Shown: positions 1-8,654 of the stretch, piece after piece | Layout: each line of letters starts with the position of its first letter | Position numbering within the stretch: position 1 is the stretch's first letter | Assembly: GCA_002432425.1 (NCBI GenBank) | Contig: DJEL01000015.1 | Location: 1-64,000 of the forward strand | DNA from: Lachnospiraceae bacterium UBA5899 | Lineage (GTDB): Bacteria; Bacillota; Clostridia; Lachnospirales; Lachnospiraceae | Direction: 5' to 3' | DNA: 64,000 bases | Position numbers and translations under genes: made by a program | Notes under the pieces: model-generated | Databases searched by the model: none | What the model was told of the DNA's origin: nothing | The model's input: the letters and a program-made list of their open reading frames with translations, nothing else

Positions 1-677
1 GGTAAGGAAGGCTGGGATGTTATCAAACCACAGCTTGAAAAGGCTAAATCAGGCGAAACTGTAACAGTTGTCATGAATGGAACATCTGTAGTACCGAAAA
101 CTGTGATTGACAGCATCAAGGGCAAAGATATAACATTTCTTGGAAAATCAATGGAAAGGACATCACGGATGCAGCAGGAGATATTGATTTCGGTGTGACT
201 ATCGGGGCAGACGCAGGAAAATCCATTCCTGTAGATGTCATCAACAACGTGACCGGAGAACGGTATTCCATGAACCTGTCACTTGCTTATGACGGAGAGT
301 TTGGTTTTACAGCAACACTCACAGTCAATATGGAGCCAAAGAACTCAGGTATGTATGCAAACTTGTTCTACTACAACGAACAGACAGGAAAGCTGGAGTT
401 CGTCAGTGCCGGACAGATTGATTCGGATGGAAATGTTGAACTTTCCTTTACACACGCATCTGATTACACAATCGTTGTAGAAGCCAATATTATGAGTGAT
501 AATAGTCAGGCAGACAGCAATGCTGATGAAACCATTCCGGCACCTAAGACAGATGACAACATTTCAAAATATGCGTGGAATAATACGATAATCATAATTT
601 TAGGTATATGTATTATACTGATTATATTTGGAGCAGTGTTCTATGTAAGGAAAAAGAGTGGTTCAGAGGAAGAATAA
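1..677 (+). pseudogene. 3' end of a surface-anchored repeat protein, frameshifted
   Basis: The gene enters from the left edge. Frame 1 reads a normal-looking protein (GKEGWDVIKPQLEKAKSGET and onward, including TVTVVMNGTSVVPKTV) as far as about base 138 and then soon meets a TGA at 196-198. The continuation, WKINGKDITDAAGDIDFG followed by the rest of the domain, is in frame 3, which is blocked by stops before base 111. A small indel near 132-141 therefore splits the gene. The C-terminus has an Asp/Glu/Pro-rich linker, one membrane helix (about 590-640) and a basic tail (RKK), as in a membrane-anchored surface protein. The module resembles ones seen in clostridial cell-surface proteins, but I cannot name it. 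The shift may be a true mutation or a sequencing error. Confidence 0.6.
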
Positions 678-710
678 ATACCCGAAATGAAATAATAAAG
701 AAGTAAGAAA

Positions 711-742
711 AGAGGCAGTGCCAGATGGCGCTGTCTTTTTTT
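711..742 (+). terminator. Rho-independent terminator
   Basis: AGGCAGTGCC pairs (with one G-U pair and one mismatch) with GGCGCTGTCT across a short AGAT loop, followed by seven T. It ends the surface-protein gene and lies before the convergent trp operon. Confidence 0.8.
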
Positions 743-830
743 ATGATATTGGTTCACGCTGCTCCCGGATTTCAGGGCTTTGACTTTTTATAATCAAAGC
801 CCTGAATTTGTTTTTTGATGTAGCAGGTTT

Positions 831-1610
831 TCAGACGGCATTGTGTACCGCATCGCTCATGGACTTCACATATTCACCCACGGGACCGGCAGCATCTTTT
901 CCGTACTGCGCAATCAGCTTTACGATGGCGGAGCCTACGATGGCACCATCGGAGAGGGCAGCCATGTTACCCGCCTGCTCGGGAGTGGAGATACCGAAGC
1001 CGACCGCACAGGGCACGGAGGTATTTTCCCGCACTGTGGCAACCAGAGCGGAAATGTCCGTATGAATTTCGGAGCGGACGCCGGTAACACCGAGGCTGGA
1101 CACGATGTATAAGAAACCTTCCGCCTCCCTGGCAATCATGGCAACACGGCCTGCGGAGGTGGGCGCAATCAGGGAAATAAGCGCTACATCATTTTTTCGG
1201 CAGACCGAAGCAAATTCTTCTTTTTCTTCAAAGGGCACATCCGGCAGGATGAGTCCGTCAATGCCGATTTCCCTGCAGGTACTTAAAAACTTCTCCGAAC
1301 CGTAGGAGAATACGACATTGGCATAGGTCATGAATACCAACGGTATGGTGACATCCTTGCGGAGGGTGCGCACCATGTCAAAAATTTTGTCTGTGGTAAC
1401 ACCGCCGGAAAGGGCGCGCAGGTTGGCTCCCTGGATGATGGGGCCTTCGGCAGTGGGGTCGGAAAAGGGAATACCCAGCTCGATAAGGTCGGCGCCGTTT
1501 GCCGCCATGCTTTTTACGATTTCCACGGTGGTGGTAAGGTCGGGGTCACCACAGGTAATAAAAGGAATAAAGGCTTTTCTGCCCGCAAAGGCATTTTGAA
1601 TTCTATTCAT
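831..1610 (-). CDS. trpA: Tryptophan synthase alpha subunit
   Basis: Cleaves indole-3-glycerol phosphate to indole and glyceraldehyde 3-phosphate; the indole is channelled to TrpB. The product is 259 aa, slightly shorter than E. coli TrpA. Visible motifs are FITCGDPDLTTT (17-28), catalytic Glu44 in ELGIPFSDP, and the phosphate-binding GFGIS and GSAIV loops near the C-terminus. The position matching E. coli Asp60 is Glu55 (TAEGP), a substitution I associate with clostridial homologues. I chose the ATG at 1608-1610, which overlaps the trpB stop by 8 nt; the frame stays open further upstream only as an artefact inside trpB. This is the last gene of the operon. Confidence 0.95.
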   Translation of the reverse strand: MNRIQNAFAGRKAFIPFITCGDPDLTTTVEIVKSMAANGADLIELGIPFSDPTAEGPIIQGANLRALSGGVTTDKIFDMVRTLRKDVTIPLVFMTYANVVFSYGSEKFLSTCREIGIDGLILPDVPFEEKEEFASVCRKNDVALISLIAPTSAGRVAMIAREAEGFLYIVSSLGVTGVRSEIHTDISALVATVRENTSVPCAVGFGISTPEQAGNMAALSDGAIVGSAIVKLIAQYGKDAAGPVGEYVKSMSDAVHNAV

Positions 1611-2793
1611 TGATATCCTCCCCTCTGTAACGGGCGATGGCGGCGCAGTCCTTGTCGCCGCGTCCCGATACGGTAATGACCATGATTTTATCTTTATCGT
1701 AGTTCGGTGCAATCTTGATGGCATGGGCAATGGCATGGGCGCTTTCAATAGCGGGAATGATGCCCTCTGTGCGGGACAGGTATTCAAAGGCATTGACGGC
1801 TTCGTCGTCGGTCACTGCCACATACTGTGCCCTGCCGGTATCGTGCAGCCATGCATGCTCGGGTCCGATGCCGGGATAATCAAGACCTGCGGAAATGGAA
1901 TAAACGGGAGCAATCTGACCGTATTTATCCTGGCAGAAATAGGACTTCATGCCATGGAAGATACCCAGCCGTCCGGTGTTGATGGTAGCGGCGGTTTCAA
2001 AGGTATCGATACCGCGTCCTGCCGCCTCGCAGCCAATCAGCTCCACATTCTTGTCTTCGATGAAATGATAAAAAGTACCCATGGCATTGCTGCCGCCGCC
2101 CACACATGCCATTACCACATCGGGCAGTCTGCCTTCCTTTTCTAACATCTGCTGTTTGATTTCCTTGGAAATGACGGATTGGAAATCCCGCACAATGGTG
2201 GGGAAGGGGTGGGGGCCCATAACGGAGCCTAAGCAGTAGTGGGTGTCGTCAATCCGGCTGGTCCATTCGCGCATGGCCTCGGAAACGGCATCCTTTAAGG
2301 TAGCGGTACCGGTTTTTACGGGGATGACCTCGGCACCTAAAAGGCGCATACGGTATACGTTAAGAGCCTGTCTTTTGGTATCTTCTTCGCCCATAAAGAC
2401 CACACATTCCATGCCTAAAAGGGCAGCAGCCGTAGCGGTGGCAACACCGTGCTGTCCGGCGCCGGTTTCGGCAATGAGTCTGGTTTTGCCCATTTTTTTT
2501 GCAAGCAGTGCCTGACCCAGTACATTGTTGATTTTGTGGGAACCGGTATGGTTCAAATCCTCGCGTTTTAAGTAAATTTTTGCTCCGCCCAAATCCTTTG
2601 TCATTTTTTCGGCATAGTAGAGGCGGCTGGGGCGTCCGGCATAGTCATTAAACAGAGCGGTCAGCTCTGCGTTGAATTCCGGGTCGTCCTTGTAGTGGTT
2701 GTAAGCACTTTCTAATTCCAAGACGGCGTTCATCAGGGTTTCGGGTATGTACTGCCCGCCGTGAACACCAAATCGTCCTTTTGACTGAGACAT
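1603..2793 (-). CDS. trpB: Tryptophan synthase beta subunit
   Basis: PLP enzyme that condenses indole with serine to give tryptophan. The product is 396 aa, the standard length. The PLP lysine is Lys87 (HTGSHKINN) and the catalytic glutamate is Glu109 (AETGAGQHG), the same numbering as E. coli. GGGSNAMG forms the phosphate-binding loop. An excellent AAGGAGGT site lies just before the ATG, 12 nt after trpF. It overlaps trpA by 8 nt, consistent with coupled synthesis of the alpha2-beta2 complex. Confidence 0.97.
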   Translation of the reverse strand: MSQSKGRFGVHGGQYIPETLMNAVLELESAYNHYKDDPEFNAELTALFNDYAGRPSRLYYAEKMTKDLGGAKIYLKREDLNHTGSHKINNVLGQALLAKKMGKTRLIAETGAGQHGVATATAAALLGMECVVFMGEEDTKRQALNVYRMRLLGAEVIPVKTGTATLKDAVSEAMREWTSRIDDTHYCLGSVMGPHPFPTIVRDFQSVISKEIKQQMLEKEGRLPDVVMACVGGGSNAMGTFYHFIEDKNVELIGCEAAGRGIDTFETAATINTGRLGIFHGMKSYFCQDKYGQIAPVYSISAGLDYPGIGPEHAWLHDTGRAQYVAVTDDEAVNAFEYLSRTEGIIPAIESAHAIAHAIKIAPNYDKDKIMVITVSGRGDKDCAAIARYRGEDINE

Positions 2794-2805
2794 AAAGTTA
2801 CCTCC

Positions 2806-3420
2806 TTATTCATTGCTATCCAGGCTACGTACTGCCCGGATAAACGCTTTCATTTTTGTATAATCTTTTCTGCCGTCCGTTTCCACTCCGGAGCTGACAT
2901 CCACAACATAGGGAGCAAAGCGCCTGCAGGCATCCGGTGCATTTTCCACGGTCAGTCCGCCAGCAAGAAAGTAAGGCTTCGGGGCGGATTTTCCAAGCAG
3001 GGACCAGTCGAAAGCCTTTCCGGTGCCCTTGCCGTTGTCAAGCAGCGGATAATCGCAAGGATAGGAGAAAGCAGCCTGCAAATCGGCTTCCGACCGCACG
3101 GTAAAAGCTTTCAGGATGGGAGCGCCGGTCATTTCTTTTAAGGCTTCTGCATAGGCGGCATCTTCGTTTCCGTGAAGCTGCGCCATCTGGATAACGCCCT
3201 TTTTTAAGAGCTCGGCAACCTGCTCTAACGGTTCGTCCACAAACACGCCCACGGCTGGAATGTCGGGAGAAAGAAGACTGCGCAGCAAGGCAGCTTCCGA
3301 AAAACTCACGTAACGGGTTCTCCCTTTGGCAAATACAAAACCGATATAGTCCGGCTTTAATTCGTTGGCATAACGGATGTCATCCGGGGAACGCAGTCCG
3401 CAGATTTTTATCTTACTCAT
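2806..3420 (-). CDS. trpF: Phosphoribosylanthranilate isomerase
   Basis: Amadori rearrangement of N-(5'-phosphoribosyl)anthranilate to CdRP, a TIM-barrel step of tryptophan synthesis. The product is 204 aa. Catalytic Cys7 lies in KICGLRSPDD, and the general-acid Asp in LLDNGKGTGKAFDW. FLAGGLTVEN and VDVSSGVET are the C-terminal phosphate-binding strands. The start overlaps the trpC stop by 4 nt, so translation is probably coupled. It is a stand-alone enzyme, not fused to TrpC as in enterobacteria. Confidence 0.95.
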   Translation of the reverse strand: MSKIKICGLRSPDDIRYANELKPDYIGFVFAKGRTRYVSFSEAALLRSLLSPDIPAVGVFVDEPLEQVAELLKKGVIQMAQLHGNEDAAYAEALKEMTGAPILKAFTVRSEADLQAAFSYPCDYPLLDNGKGTGKAFDWSLLGKSAPKPYFLAGGLTVENAPDACRRFAPYVVDVSSGVETDGRKDYTKMKAFIRAVRSLDSNE

Positions 3421-4208
3421 CGGCCTTCTCCCCTTAACGTATCCAGCATGGCTTTTTTGTCGGAAGAGCGCATCAGTGTTTCTCCAATCAGTACGCCGTT
3501 TACTTTGGCTTCCCGCAGAACCTGAATGTCTTCGGCGGTTTTAATGCCGCTTTCCGCCACAAACAAAACTTCCGGCGGCACCAGTCTGCGCAGCCGCTCG
3601 GAATTGTGGACATCTACCGTAAAATCCGCCAGGTTCCGGTTGTTGACGCCGATCATCCGGGCGCCCGCCCACAGGGCATCCGCGATTTCTTCTTCGGAAT
3701 GGGCTTCCACCAGCGCCGACAGACCTAATTTGTTACAGAGCTGCAGGTATCTGCAAAGTGTTTCTTCCGATAATAAAGAGCAGATGAGCAGGACACAGGA
3801 TGCACCTAAAACCCTTGCTTCGTAAATCATATATTCGTCAATGGTAAAGTCCTTTCTGAGACAGGGGATGGATACTGCACGGCTGATTTCCGCAAGGTAT
3901 CTGTCGCTTCCCAAAAACCACTTCGGTTCGGTGAGGACGGAAATACAGGCGGCGCCTGCGGCTTCGTATTCTCTGGCAATGTCCAGATAAGGAAAGTCTT
4001 CGGCAATCACACCCTTGGAGGGAGATGCCTTTTTACACTCACAGATGAAGTTGATGTCTTTCTGCCGCAGGGCTTTTTCAAAGGGAAACCCGGTCAGGGG
4101 CGGCAGAGCCTCCGCTTCTTTTTTCAGCTCCGACAAAGGTTTTTTCATTTTCTTTTCGGCAATGCGGAAATGGGTGTAATCCGCAATGGTTGTTAAAATG
4201 GAACTCAT
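3417..4208 (-). CDS. trpC: Indole-3-glycerol phosphate synthase
   Basis: Decarboxylating ring closure of CdRP to indole-3-glycerol phosphate. The product is 263 aa, the usual monofunctional length. ECKKASPSKG (57-66) carries the substrate-binding and catalytic lysine; LRKDFTIDEYMIYEAR supplies the second catalytic Lys and the acidic residue; GVNNRNL and VAESGI are family signatures. An AAAGGAG ribosome site precedes the ATG. A 63-nt gap to trpD contains a duplicated copy of the trpD tail. Confidence 0.95.
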   Translation of the reverse strand: MSSILTTIADYTHFRIAEKKMKKPLSELKKEAEALPPLTGFPFEKALRQKDINFICECKKASPSKGVIAEDFPYLDIAREYEAAGAACISVLTEPKWFLGSDRYLAEISRAVSIPCLRKDFTIDEYMIYEARVLGASCVLLICSLLSEETLCRYLQLCNKLGLSALVEAHSEEEIADALWAGARMIGVNNRNLADFTVDVHNSERLRRLVPPEVLFVAESGIKTAEDIQVLREAKVNGVLIGETLMRSSDKKAMLDTLRGEGR

Positions 4209-4238
4209 GGATGCTCCTTTCTTTTTTCGCGCAGCGTT

Positions 4239-4301
4239 TTAAGCGTTACTTTCCTTGATAAATTCCTCTGATTAAGCGTTGCTTTCCTTGATAAATTCCT
4301 C
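4239..4301 (-). repeat. Tandem duplication of the trpD 3' end (33-bp period)
   Basis: The block running from the trpD stop codon back through codons for EEFIKESNA (about 4272-4301) recurs 33 bp away at about 4239-4268 with a single base change within the shared core. The second copy lies downstream of the functional stop, in the trpD-trpC gap, and brings its own in-frame TAA. Thirty-three bases is eleven codons, so the duplication keeps the frame. Confidence 0.85.
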
Positions 4302-5291
4302 CAATTTGGCAAGGGCTGCGCCGTTGTCAATCAGTTCGCCCGCCAGCTTGATGCCGTTTTCAAAAGAGTCGGCTTTTCCGGCAATGTAGAGGGCTGCGCC
4401 GGCATTCATAAGGACGGCATTTCTCTTGGGACCTTTGTCCCCGCCCTTTAAGATGCCAAGGGTAATCGCAGCATTTTCTGCGGGAGTACCGCCCACCAGG
4501 TCTTCCTTTTTACAGGAAGTAAAACCGAACTGTTCCGGGGTGATGGTGTAGGTCTTGTAATTACCGTCGCGGAATTCGCAGACGAGAGTGGGAGCACTGG
4601 CGGAAATTTCATCTAACTTGTCGGTTCCGTATACCACCATGCCGCTCTTGACGCCAAGGCTTGTAAGAACTCTGGCGAGGGGCTCTACCAGGGAGGCATC
4701 GTAAACACCTAAAAGCTGCATGTTGGGGGAGGCCGGATTGGTCAGGGGCCCTAAGATATTGAATACGGTACGGATGCCCAGTTCCTTACGGAGGGGGCCT
4801 ACATATTTCATGGAAGTATGGTATTTCTGGGCAAAGAAGAAGCAGATGCCGATTTTTTTCAGAAGCTCCACGCATTTTTCCGGAGATAAATCTAAGTTTA
4901 CGCCCAACGCTTCCAGACAGTCGGCAGTACCGCAGAGGGAGGAAGCGGCACGGTTGCCGTGCTTGGCAACTTTTACACCGGAAGCGGCAATGACAAGAGC
5001 GGAAGTGGTGGAAATGTTAAAGCTGTGGGCGTTATCGCCGCCGGTGCCGACGATTTCCAGTACATCCATGTCGTGGGGAACCTTCAGCGCGTGGTCACGC
5101 ATGGCAGCCGCACAGCCGGCAATTTCGTCAATGGTTTCTGCCTTGGTGCTCTTTGTGGAAAGCGCTGCAAGAAATGCGGCGTTCTGGGTGGGGCTGGTTT
5201 CGCCGCTCATGATTTCATTCATGACACTGTACGCCTCATCATAGGTCAAATCCTGTTTGTCAACAATTTTTACAATAGCTTCTTTAATCAT
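4272..5291 (-). CDS. trpD: Anthranilate phosphoribosyltransferase
   Basis: Transfers phosphoribose from PRPP to anthranilate. The product is 339 aa, normal for the stand-alone enzyme. The PRPP/pyrophosphate loop GTGGDNAHSFNIST begins at 82; KHGNRAASS and the DxxE-type metal site (DKLDEIS) follow. The ATG at 5289-5291 has an AAAGGA site. It lies 19 nt downstream of trpG. The C-terminus ends in EEFIKESNA, duplicated just beyond the stop. Confidence 0.96.
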   Translation of the reverse strand: MIKEAIVKIVDKQDLTYDEAYSVMNEIMSGETSPTQNAAFLAALSTKSTKAETIDEIAGCAAAMRDHALKVPHDMDVLEIVGTGGDNAHSFNISTTSALVIAASGVKVAKHGNRAASSLCGTADCLEALGVNLDLSPEKCVELLKKIGICFFFAQKYHTSMKYVGPLRKELGIRTVFNILGPLTNPASPNMQLLGVYDASLVEPLARVLTSLGVKSGMVVYGTDKLDEISASAPTLVCEFRDGNYKTYTITPEQFGFTSCKKEDLVGGTPAENAAITLGILKGGDKGPKRNAVLMNAGAALYIAGKADSFENGIKLAGELIDNGAALAKLEEFIKESNA

Positions 5292-5310
5292 AGTGTTTTG
5301 TCCTTTCTTT

Positions 5311-5883
5311 TTATATTTTTATTTTGAGAAAATTCTGTATCAGTTTTTTGCCGTCCGGGGTAAGTATGGACTCCGGGTGGAACTGCAGTCCGTATATGGG
5401 AAGGGAGGTGTGCTCCACCGCCATGACTTCGCCGTCCTCTGTCTCGGCGGTTACCTTTAAGGTTGCCGGGAGGGTTTCCCGCAGGGCGGCAAGGGAATGG
5501 TATCTGGCAACAGGAATGATGTCCGGGCAGCCGGTAAAAATAGCGGAAGTGGTATCTAATTTTGCCAGGGACTGTTTGCCGTGCATCAGCTCTTTCGCAT
5601 AGGAAACTTCGGTGCCGAATGCCTTGCAGATTGCCTGATGTCCCAAGCATACGCCTAAAATGGGGATTTTTCCGGCAAGCTTCTGTACGGCTTCCACACA
5701 GATGCCGGCGTCCTCCGGTCTGCCGGGGCCGGGAGAGATAATCAGCGAAGAAGGTTTCATGGCTAAAATATCTTCCGGTGTGAGGACATCGTTTCTTACC
5801 ACTTTGATACCGGCATCAAGGGAGCCGATAAGCTGGTAGAGGTTGTAGGAAAAACTGTCGTAATTGTCAATCAGTAAAATCAT
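5311..5883 (-). CDS. trpG: Anthranilate synthase component II (glutamine amidotransferase)
   Basis: Class I glutamine amidotransferase that feeds ammonia to TrpE. The product is 190 aa. The triad is visible: Cys79 in GVCLGHQ, His169 and Glu171 in FHPES. The oxyanion-type SPGPGRP motif is at 50-56. The start overlaps the trpE stop by 4 nt, fitting stoichiometric production with TrpE. In some clostridia this subunit also serves para-aminobenzoate synthesis; no pab genes are nearby, so Trp synthesis is the clear role. Confidence 0.95.
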   Translation of the reverse strand: MILLIDNYDSFSYNLYQLIGSLDAGIKVVRNDVLTPEDILAMKPSSLIISPGPGRPEDAGICVEAVQKLAGKIPILGVCLGHQAICKAFGTEVSYAKELMHGKQSLAKLDTTSAIFTGCPDIIPVARYHSLAALRETLPATLKVTAETEDGEVMAVEHTSLPIYGLQFHPESILTPDGKKLIQNFLKIKI

Positions 5884-7340
5884 GCTTCCACCTCCTTTGC
5901 AAGATTAAGGGCCTTTACCACGGCTGCCGCTTTGTTTAAGCATTCCTGATATTCTTTTTCCGGTACGGAGTCTGCCACGATGCCGGCGCCGCTGCGGATA
6001 AAGACTTTTTTGTTTTTCTTATAGGCAATGCGGATGGCGATGCAGGTGTCCAAGTTGCCGGTAAAATCAATGTAGCCGATGGCACCGCCGTAAATGCCGC
6101 GCTTGTTGTTTTCCAAATCATTGATGAGCTGGCAGGCTTTTAATTTCGGCGCTCCGGAAAGGGTGCCTGCCGGCAGGATGGCGTCCACGGCGGAAAGCGC
6201 ATCGCAGTCCTCGCGGATTTCGCCTCTTACGGTGGAGCCGATGTGCATTACATGGGAGTAACGCTCGATGCAGTGGTATTTTTCCACGGCAACGGAACCG
6301 AATTTGCTGATTTTGCCGATATCGTTTCTGCCGAGGTCAACCAACATGTTGTGTTCGGCCAGCTCCTTTTCATCGGCAAGCAGTTCCTTTTCCAGCAAAA
6401 GGTCCTCTTCCTCGGTTTTGCCCCTGGGACGGGTGCCAGCCAGAGGAAAGGTATGCAGGACGCCATTTTCCAGTTTCACCAGTGTTTCCGGGGAAGCCCC
6501 AGCCACTTCCATATCGCTGCTGGAAAAATAGAACATGTAGGGCGAAGGGTTCAGGGTGCGCAGCACACGGTAGGTGTTTAACAGGCTGCCCTGAAAATCC
6601 GCTTCCAGACGGTTGGAAAGTACAATCTGGAAAATATCGCCTTCCTTGATATGATGCTTGGCTTTTTCTACCATGCCGCAGTAGGCATCTTTGTCAAAGA
6701 GCGGACGGAAATCGGAAGTGCAGTAGCCCGGCGTGTCTTTTGCCGGCGCACCGTTTTGAATGAGCTCCGCCATATTTTTCAGGGTAAGTTCGGCACGGTT
6801 GTATTCCGTTTCCAGATGCGCCAGGTCGATGTTTACGATGAGAATGATTTTCTGACGGAAATTATCAAAGGCAATGACTTTGTCAAAAAGCATCAGGTCC
6901 ACATCCTTGAACCCTTCCGTATCCTCCGCATCCAGATGCAGGGTAGGCTCGGCATATTTTAAGTAATCATAGGAAAAGTAGCCGACCAGTCCGCCGGTAA
7001 AGGGCGGGAGAGAAGGGAAACGGGGACTTTTGTGCTCCGCAATCACCTGCCGGATATATTTGCCCGGGTCCTTGGTTTCAAAGGTTAAATCCCCCACCTT
7101 CATAGTGCCGTTTACGCAGGTGATTTCCAGACTGGGGTCATAACCTAAGAAGGTGTAGCGTCCCCATTTTTCATTGTCCGCTACGGACTCAAGCAGATAG
7201 CAGTGTCCGGATACGTTTTTCAAAATCCGCAGCACTTCGATAGGGGTCTTTACATCGGAAAGAATTTCCATGCTCACGGGAGCGGTGCGGTAAATTCCTT
7301 CTTTCTGCAGTTTTTGTAAGGTTGATAAATCGGGTGTCAT
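5880..7340 (-). CDS. trpE: Anthranilate synthase component I
   Basis: Converts chorismate plus ammonia to anthranilate. The product is 486 aa. The N-terminal LLES motif (49-52) is the tryptophan feedback-binding element, so the enzyme is likely allosterically inhibited. The chorismate-binding core shows FSSSDMEVAGASPE and PAGTLSGAPK. I chose the ATG at 7338-7340 because AAAGGAGG sits directly upstream; the frame is open another 36 nt from a TTG without a ribosome site. First gene of the operon, controlled by the T-box leader. Confidence 0.96.
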   Translation of the reverse strand: MTPDLSTLQKLQKEGIYRTAPVSMEILSDVKTPIEVLRILKNVSGHCYLLESVADNEKWGRYTFLGYDPSLEITCVNGTMKVGDLTFETKDPGKYIRQVIAEHKSPRFPSLPPFTGGLVGYFSYDYLKYAEPTLHLDAEDTEGFKDVDLMLFDKVIAFDNFRQKIILIVNIDLAHLETEYNRAELTLKNMAELIQNGAPAKDTPGYCTSDFRPLFDKDAYCGMVEKAKHHIKEGDIFQIVLSNRLEADFQGSLLNTYRVLRTLNPSPYMFYFSSSDMEVAGASPETLVKLENGVLHTFPLAGTRPRGKTEEEDLLLEKELLADEKELAEHNMLVDLGRNDIGKISKFGSVAVEKYHCIERYSHVMHIGSTVRGEIREDCDALSAVDAILPAGTLSGAPKLKACQLINDLENNKRGIYGGAIGYIDFTGNLDTCIAIRIAYKKNKKVFIRSGAGIVADSVPEKEYQECLNKAAAVVKALNLAKEVEA

Positions 7341-7356
7341 GAAAGTACCTCCTTTT

Positions 7357-7422
7357 GTGTTCTTGTCATGAAACAAATGTGTTCTTGTTATGGAATAAAT
7401 GTGTTCTTGTCATGGAATAAAT
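7357..7422 (-). repeat. Three tandem 22-bp repeats in the trpE leader
   Basis: Three perfectly adjacent 22-bp units (7357-7378, 7379-7400, 7401-7422) share GTGTTCTTGT and differ at a few positions. They sit between the T-box terminator and the trpE ribosome site. Units read on the coding strand contain no Trp codons and no GAG/TAG triplets, so they are neither a Trp leader peptide nor a TRAP site. Confidence 0.9.
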
Positions 7423-7477
7423 CGGGTTATCTGCCGGAGGAAGGGGTACACATCCGTGACACCGGCTTTTTTTCAAT

Positions 7478-7515
7478 AAAAAAAGTCCCTGACAGAATTT
7501 ACTTCTGTCAAGGAC
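7478..7515 (-). terminator. T-box regulated terminator of the trp leader
   Basis: On the minus strand, GTCCTTGACAGA pairs with TCTGTCAGGGAC around a short loop and is followed by seven T. It lies just downstream of the T-box core and is the conditional terminator that uncharged tRNA-Trp should disrupt. Confidence 0.9.
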
Positions 7516-7838
7516 GAATATACAAATATGCTATCCGCGGTGCCACCTTGATTTACAGCCTGCGCTGTACGCTTACAGGATACCAACATATCCCCGGCAA
7601 CTGACGTATGCCTCACGTTGCAGAATACTAAGCGCTCTTTCCGGAATGCTCTTCACGGTAAATATGTTTACTGTGAGCAAACAAGTAAGAGTTTTTCTGA
7701 TGAACGCTGTTCCCTGCACCCTCAGCGGCCCATTTGATGACTTGTTTTCCACCTGTTCTCAGCAACACAGGCTCTCTGTAGGAGCATCATCACCGTTATT
7801 TCCGCTTCAACGGTTTAAGTTCATTTGAAATTTTTTAT
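7516..7838 (-). promoter_or_regulatory. T-box riboswitch, tRNA-Trp specific, for trpEGDCFBA
   Basis: Read on the minus strand, the leader contains the T-box core GGTGGCACCGCGG (7535-7547), which pairs with the tRNA acceptor end, and upstream the stem I elements AGAGAG and GCTGAGA. The probable specifier codon is TGG at 7730-7732 in the context AAATGGGCC, matching tRNA-Trp. A terminator follows. Family knowledge: uncharged tRNA-Trp stabilises the antiterminator and switches the operon on. The specifier position is my reading, not a computed fold. Confidence 0.9.
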
Positions 7839-7867
7839 ATCATACTGCTATGATAGGCATTTGTAAA
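7839..7867 (-). promoter_or_regulatory. Promoter of the trp operon
   Basis: Minus-strand TTTACA (7862-7867), 17-bp spacer, TATGAT (7839-7844). Placed directly upstream of the T-box and back-to-back with the promoter of the plus-strand gene. Confidence 0.75.
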
Positions 7868-7883
7868 TGATGTATTTTAATTT

Positions 7884-7912
7884 TTTTTGTAAAATTTGCG
7901 TCGGATTATAAT
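7884..7912 (+). promoter_or_regulatory. Promoter of the YwlG-like gene
   Basis: A perfect TATAAT at 7907-7912 with a poor -35 (TTTTTG) 17 bp upstream. The ATG follows 40 nt later. Confidence 0.6.
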
Positions 7913-7952
7913 GTGTGCTATATTGTGGGTATGACAGAAAGGGGCAGCGAAA

Positions 7953-8543
7953 ATGGCAGCAGGTATGGCAGATTATAAAATGGATACTTCCTTTTTGGAA
8001 GAAGTGAAAAAAGAAGCGGCAGATGCCGTAATAGAATTACTGACACAGGCAAAATTGGAAGAAGGAGATATTCTGGTGGTCGGTTGTTCCTCCAGTGAAG
8101 TGGTGGGAGAACGCATCGGCACTTTTTCCAGTGTGGAAACGGCGGAAGCGGCCTTTGACGGTATTTATGAAGTGACACAGCAAAAGGGCATTTATCTGGC
8201 GGCACAATGCTGTGAACATTTAAACAGAGCCTTGATTGTGGAAAAAGAACTGATGAAGCGGGACAGGCTGACAAGAGTAAATGTGGTTCCGCAGCCGAAG
8301 GCAGGCGGTTCTTTTGGCACAACAGCCTACAAGCGTTTTAAGGAGCCGGTAGCGGTGGAACACATTTCGGCACAGGCAGGCATGGATATCGGGGATACTC
8401 TGATTGGCATGCATCTGCAGGCGGTGGCAGTGCCGGTGCGCATCGCCATTAACCGTATCGGCAGCGCCCATGTGGTATGTGCCAGAACCCGGGCAAAGTT
8501 CGTAGGCGGTAGCAGGGCAGTATACGATGAGGAACTTTTGTAA
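7953..8543 (+). CDS. ywlG: UPF0340 / TIGR01440 family protein (YwlG-like)
   Basis: 196 aa soluble protein of the YwlG family. Recognisable blocks are VVGCSSSEVVGERIG near residue 45, CEHLNRA near 90, VVPQPKAGGSFGT near 112 and the C-terminal RTRAKFVGGSRAVYD. The family is widespread in Firmicutes and has no settled biochemical function. The ATG has an AAAGGGG site 7 nt upstream. It is monocistronic between the divergent trp operon and a tRNA gene. No membrane segment or signal peptide. Confidence 0.88.
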   Translation: MAAGMADYKMDTSFLEEVKKEAADAVIELLTQAKLEEGDILVVGCSSSEVVGERIGTFSSVETAEAAFDGIYEVTQQKGIYLAAQCCEHLNRALIVEKELMKRDRLTRVNVVPQPKAGGSFGTTAYKRFKEPVAVEHISAQAGMDIGDTLIGMHLQAVAVPVRIAINRIGSAHVVCARTRAKFVGGSRAVYDEELL

Positions 8544-8596
8544 AAAAGGGTTGTAAAAAAGATTGTAAAAAAAATTAAAAAATTGTTTCTTTTTTC

Positions 8597-8625
8597 TTGA
8601 CAATTTCCATGGAGAATGTTAATAT
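8597..8625 (+). promoter_or_regulatory. Promoter of tRNA-Leu
   Basis: TTGACA (8597-8602), 17-bp spacer, TAATAT (8620-8625), about 30 nt before the mature tRNA 5' end. Confidence 0.85.
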
Positions 8626-8654
8626 CATTCTTGCGCGGTGCAAACCAAGCAAAT

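Noticed and set aside
7357..7422. TRAP-binding site or Trp leader peptide in the trp leader
   Set aside because: No GAG/TAG triplet series and no Trp codons; a T-box is clearly present.
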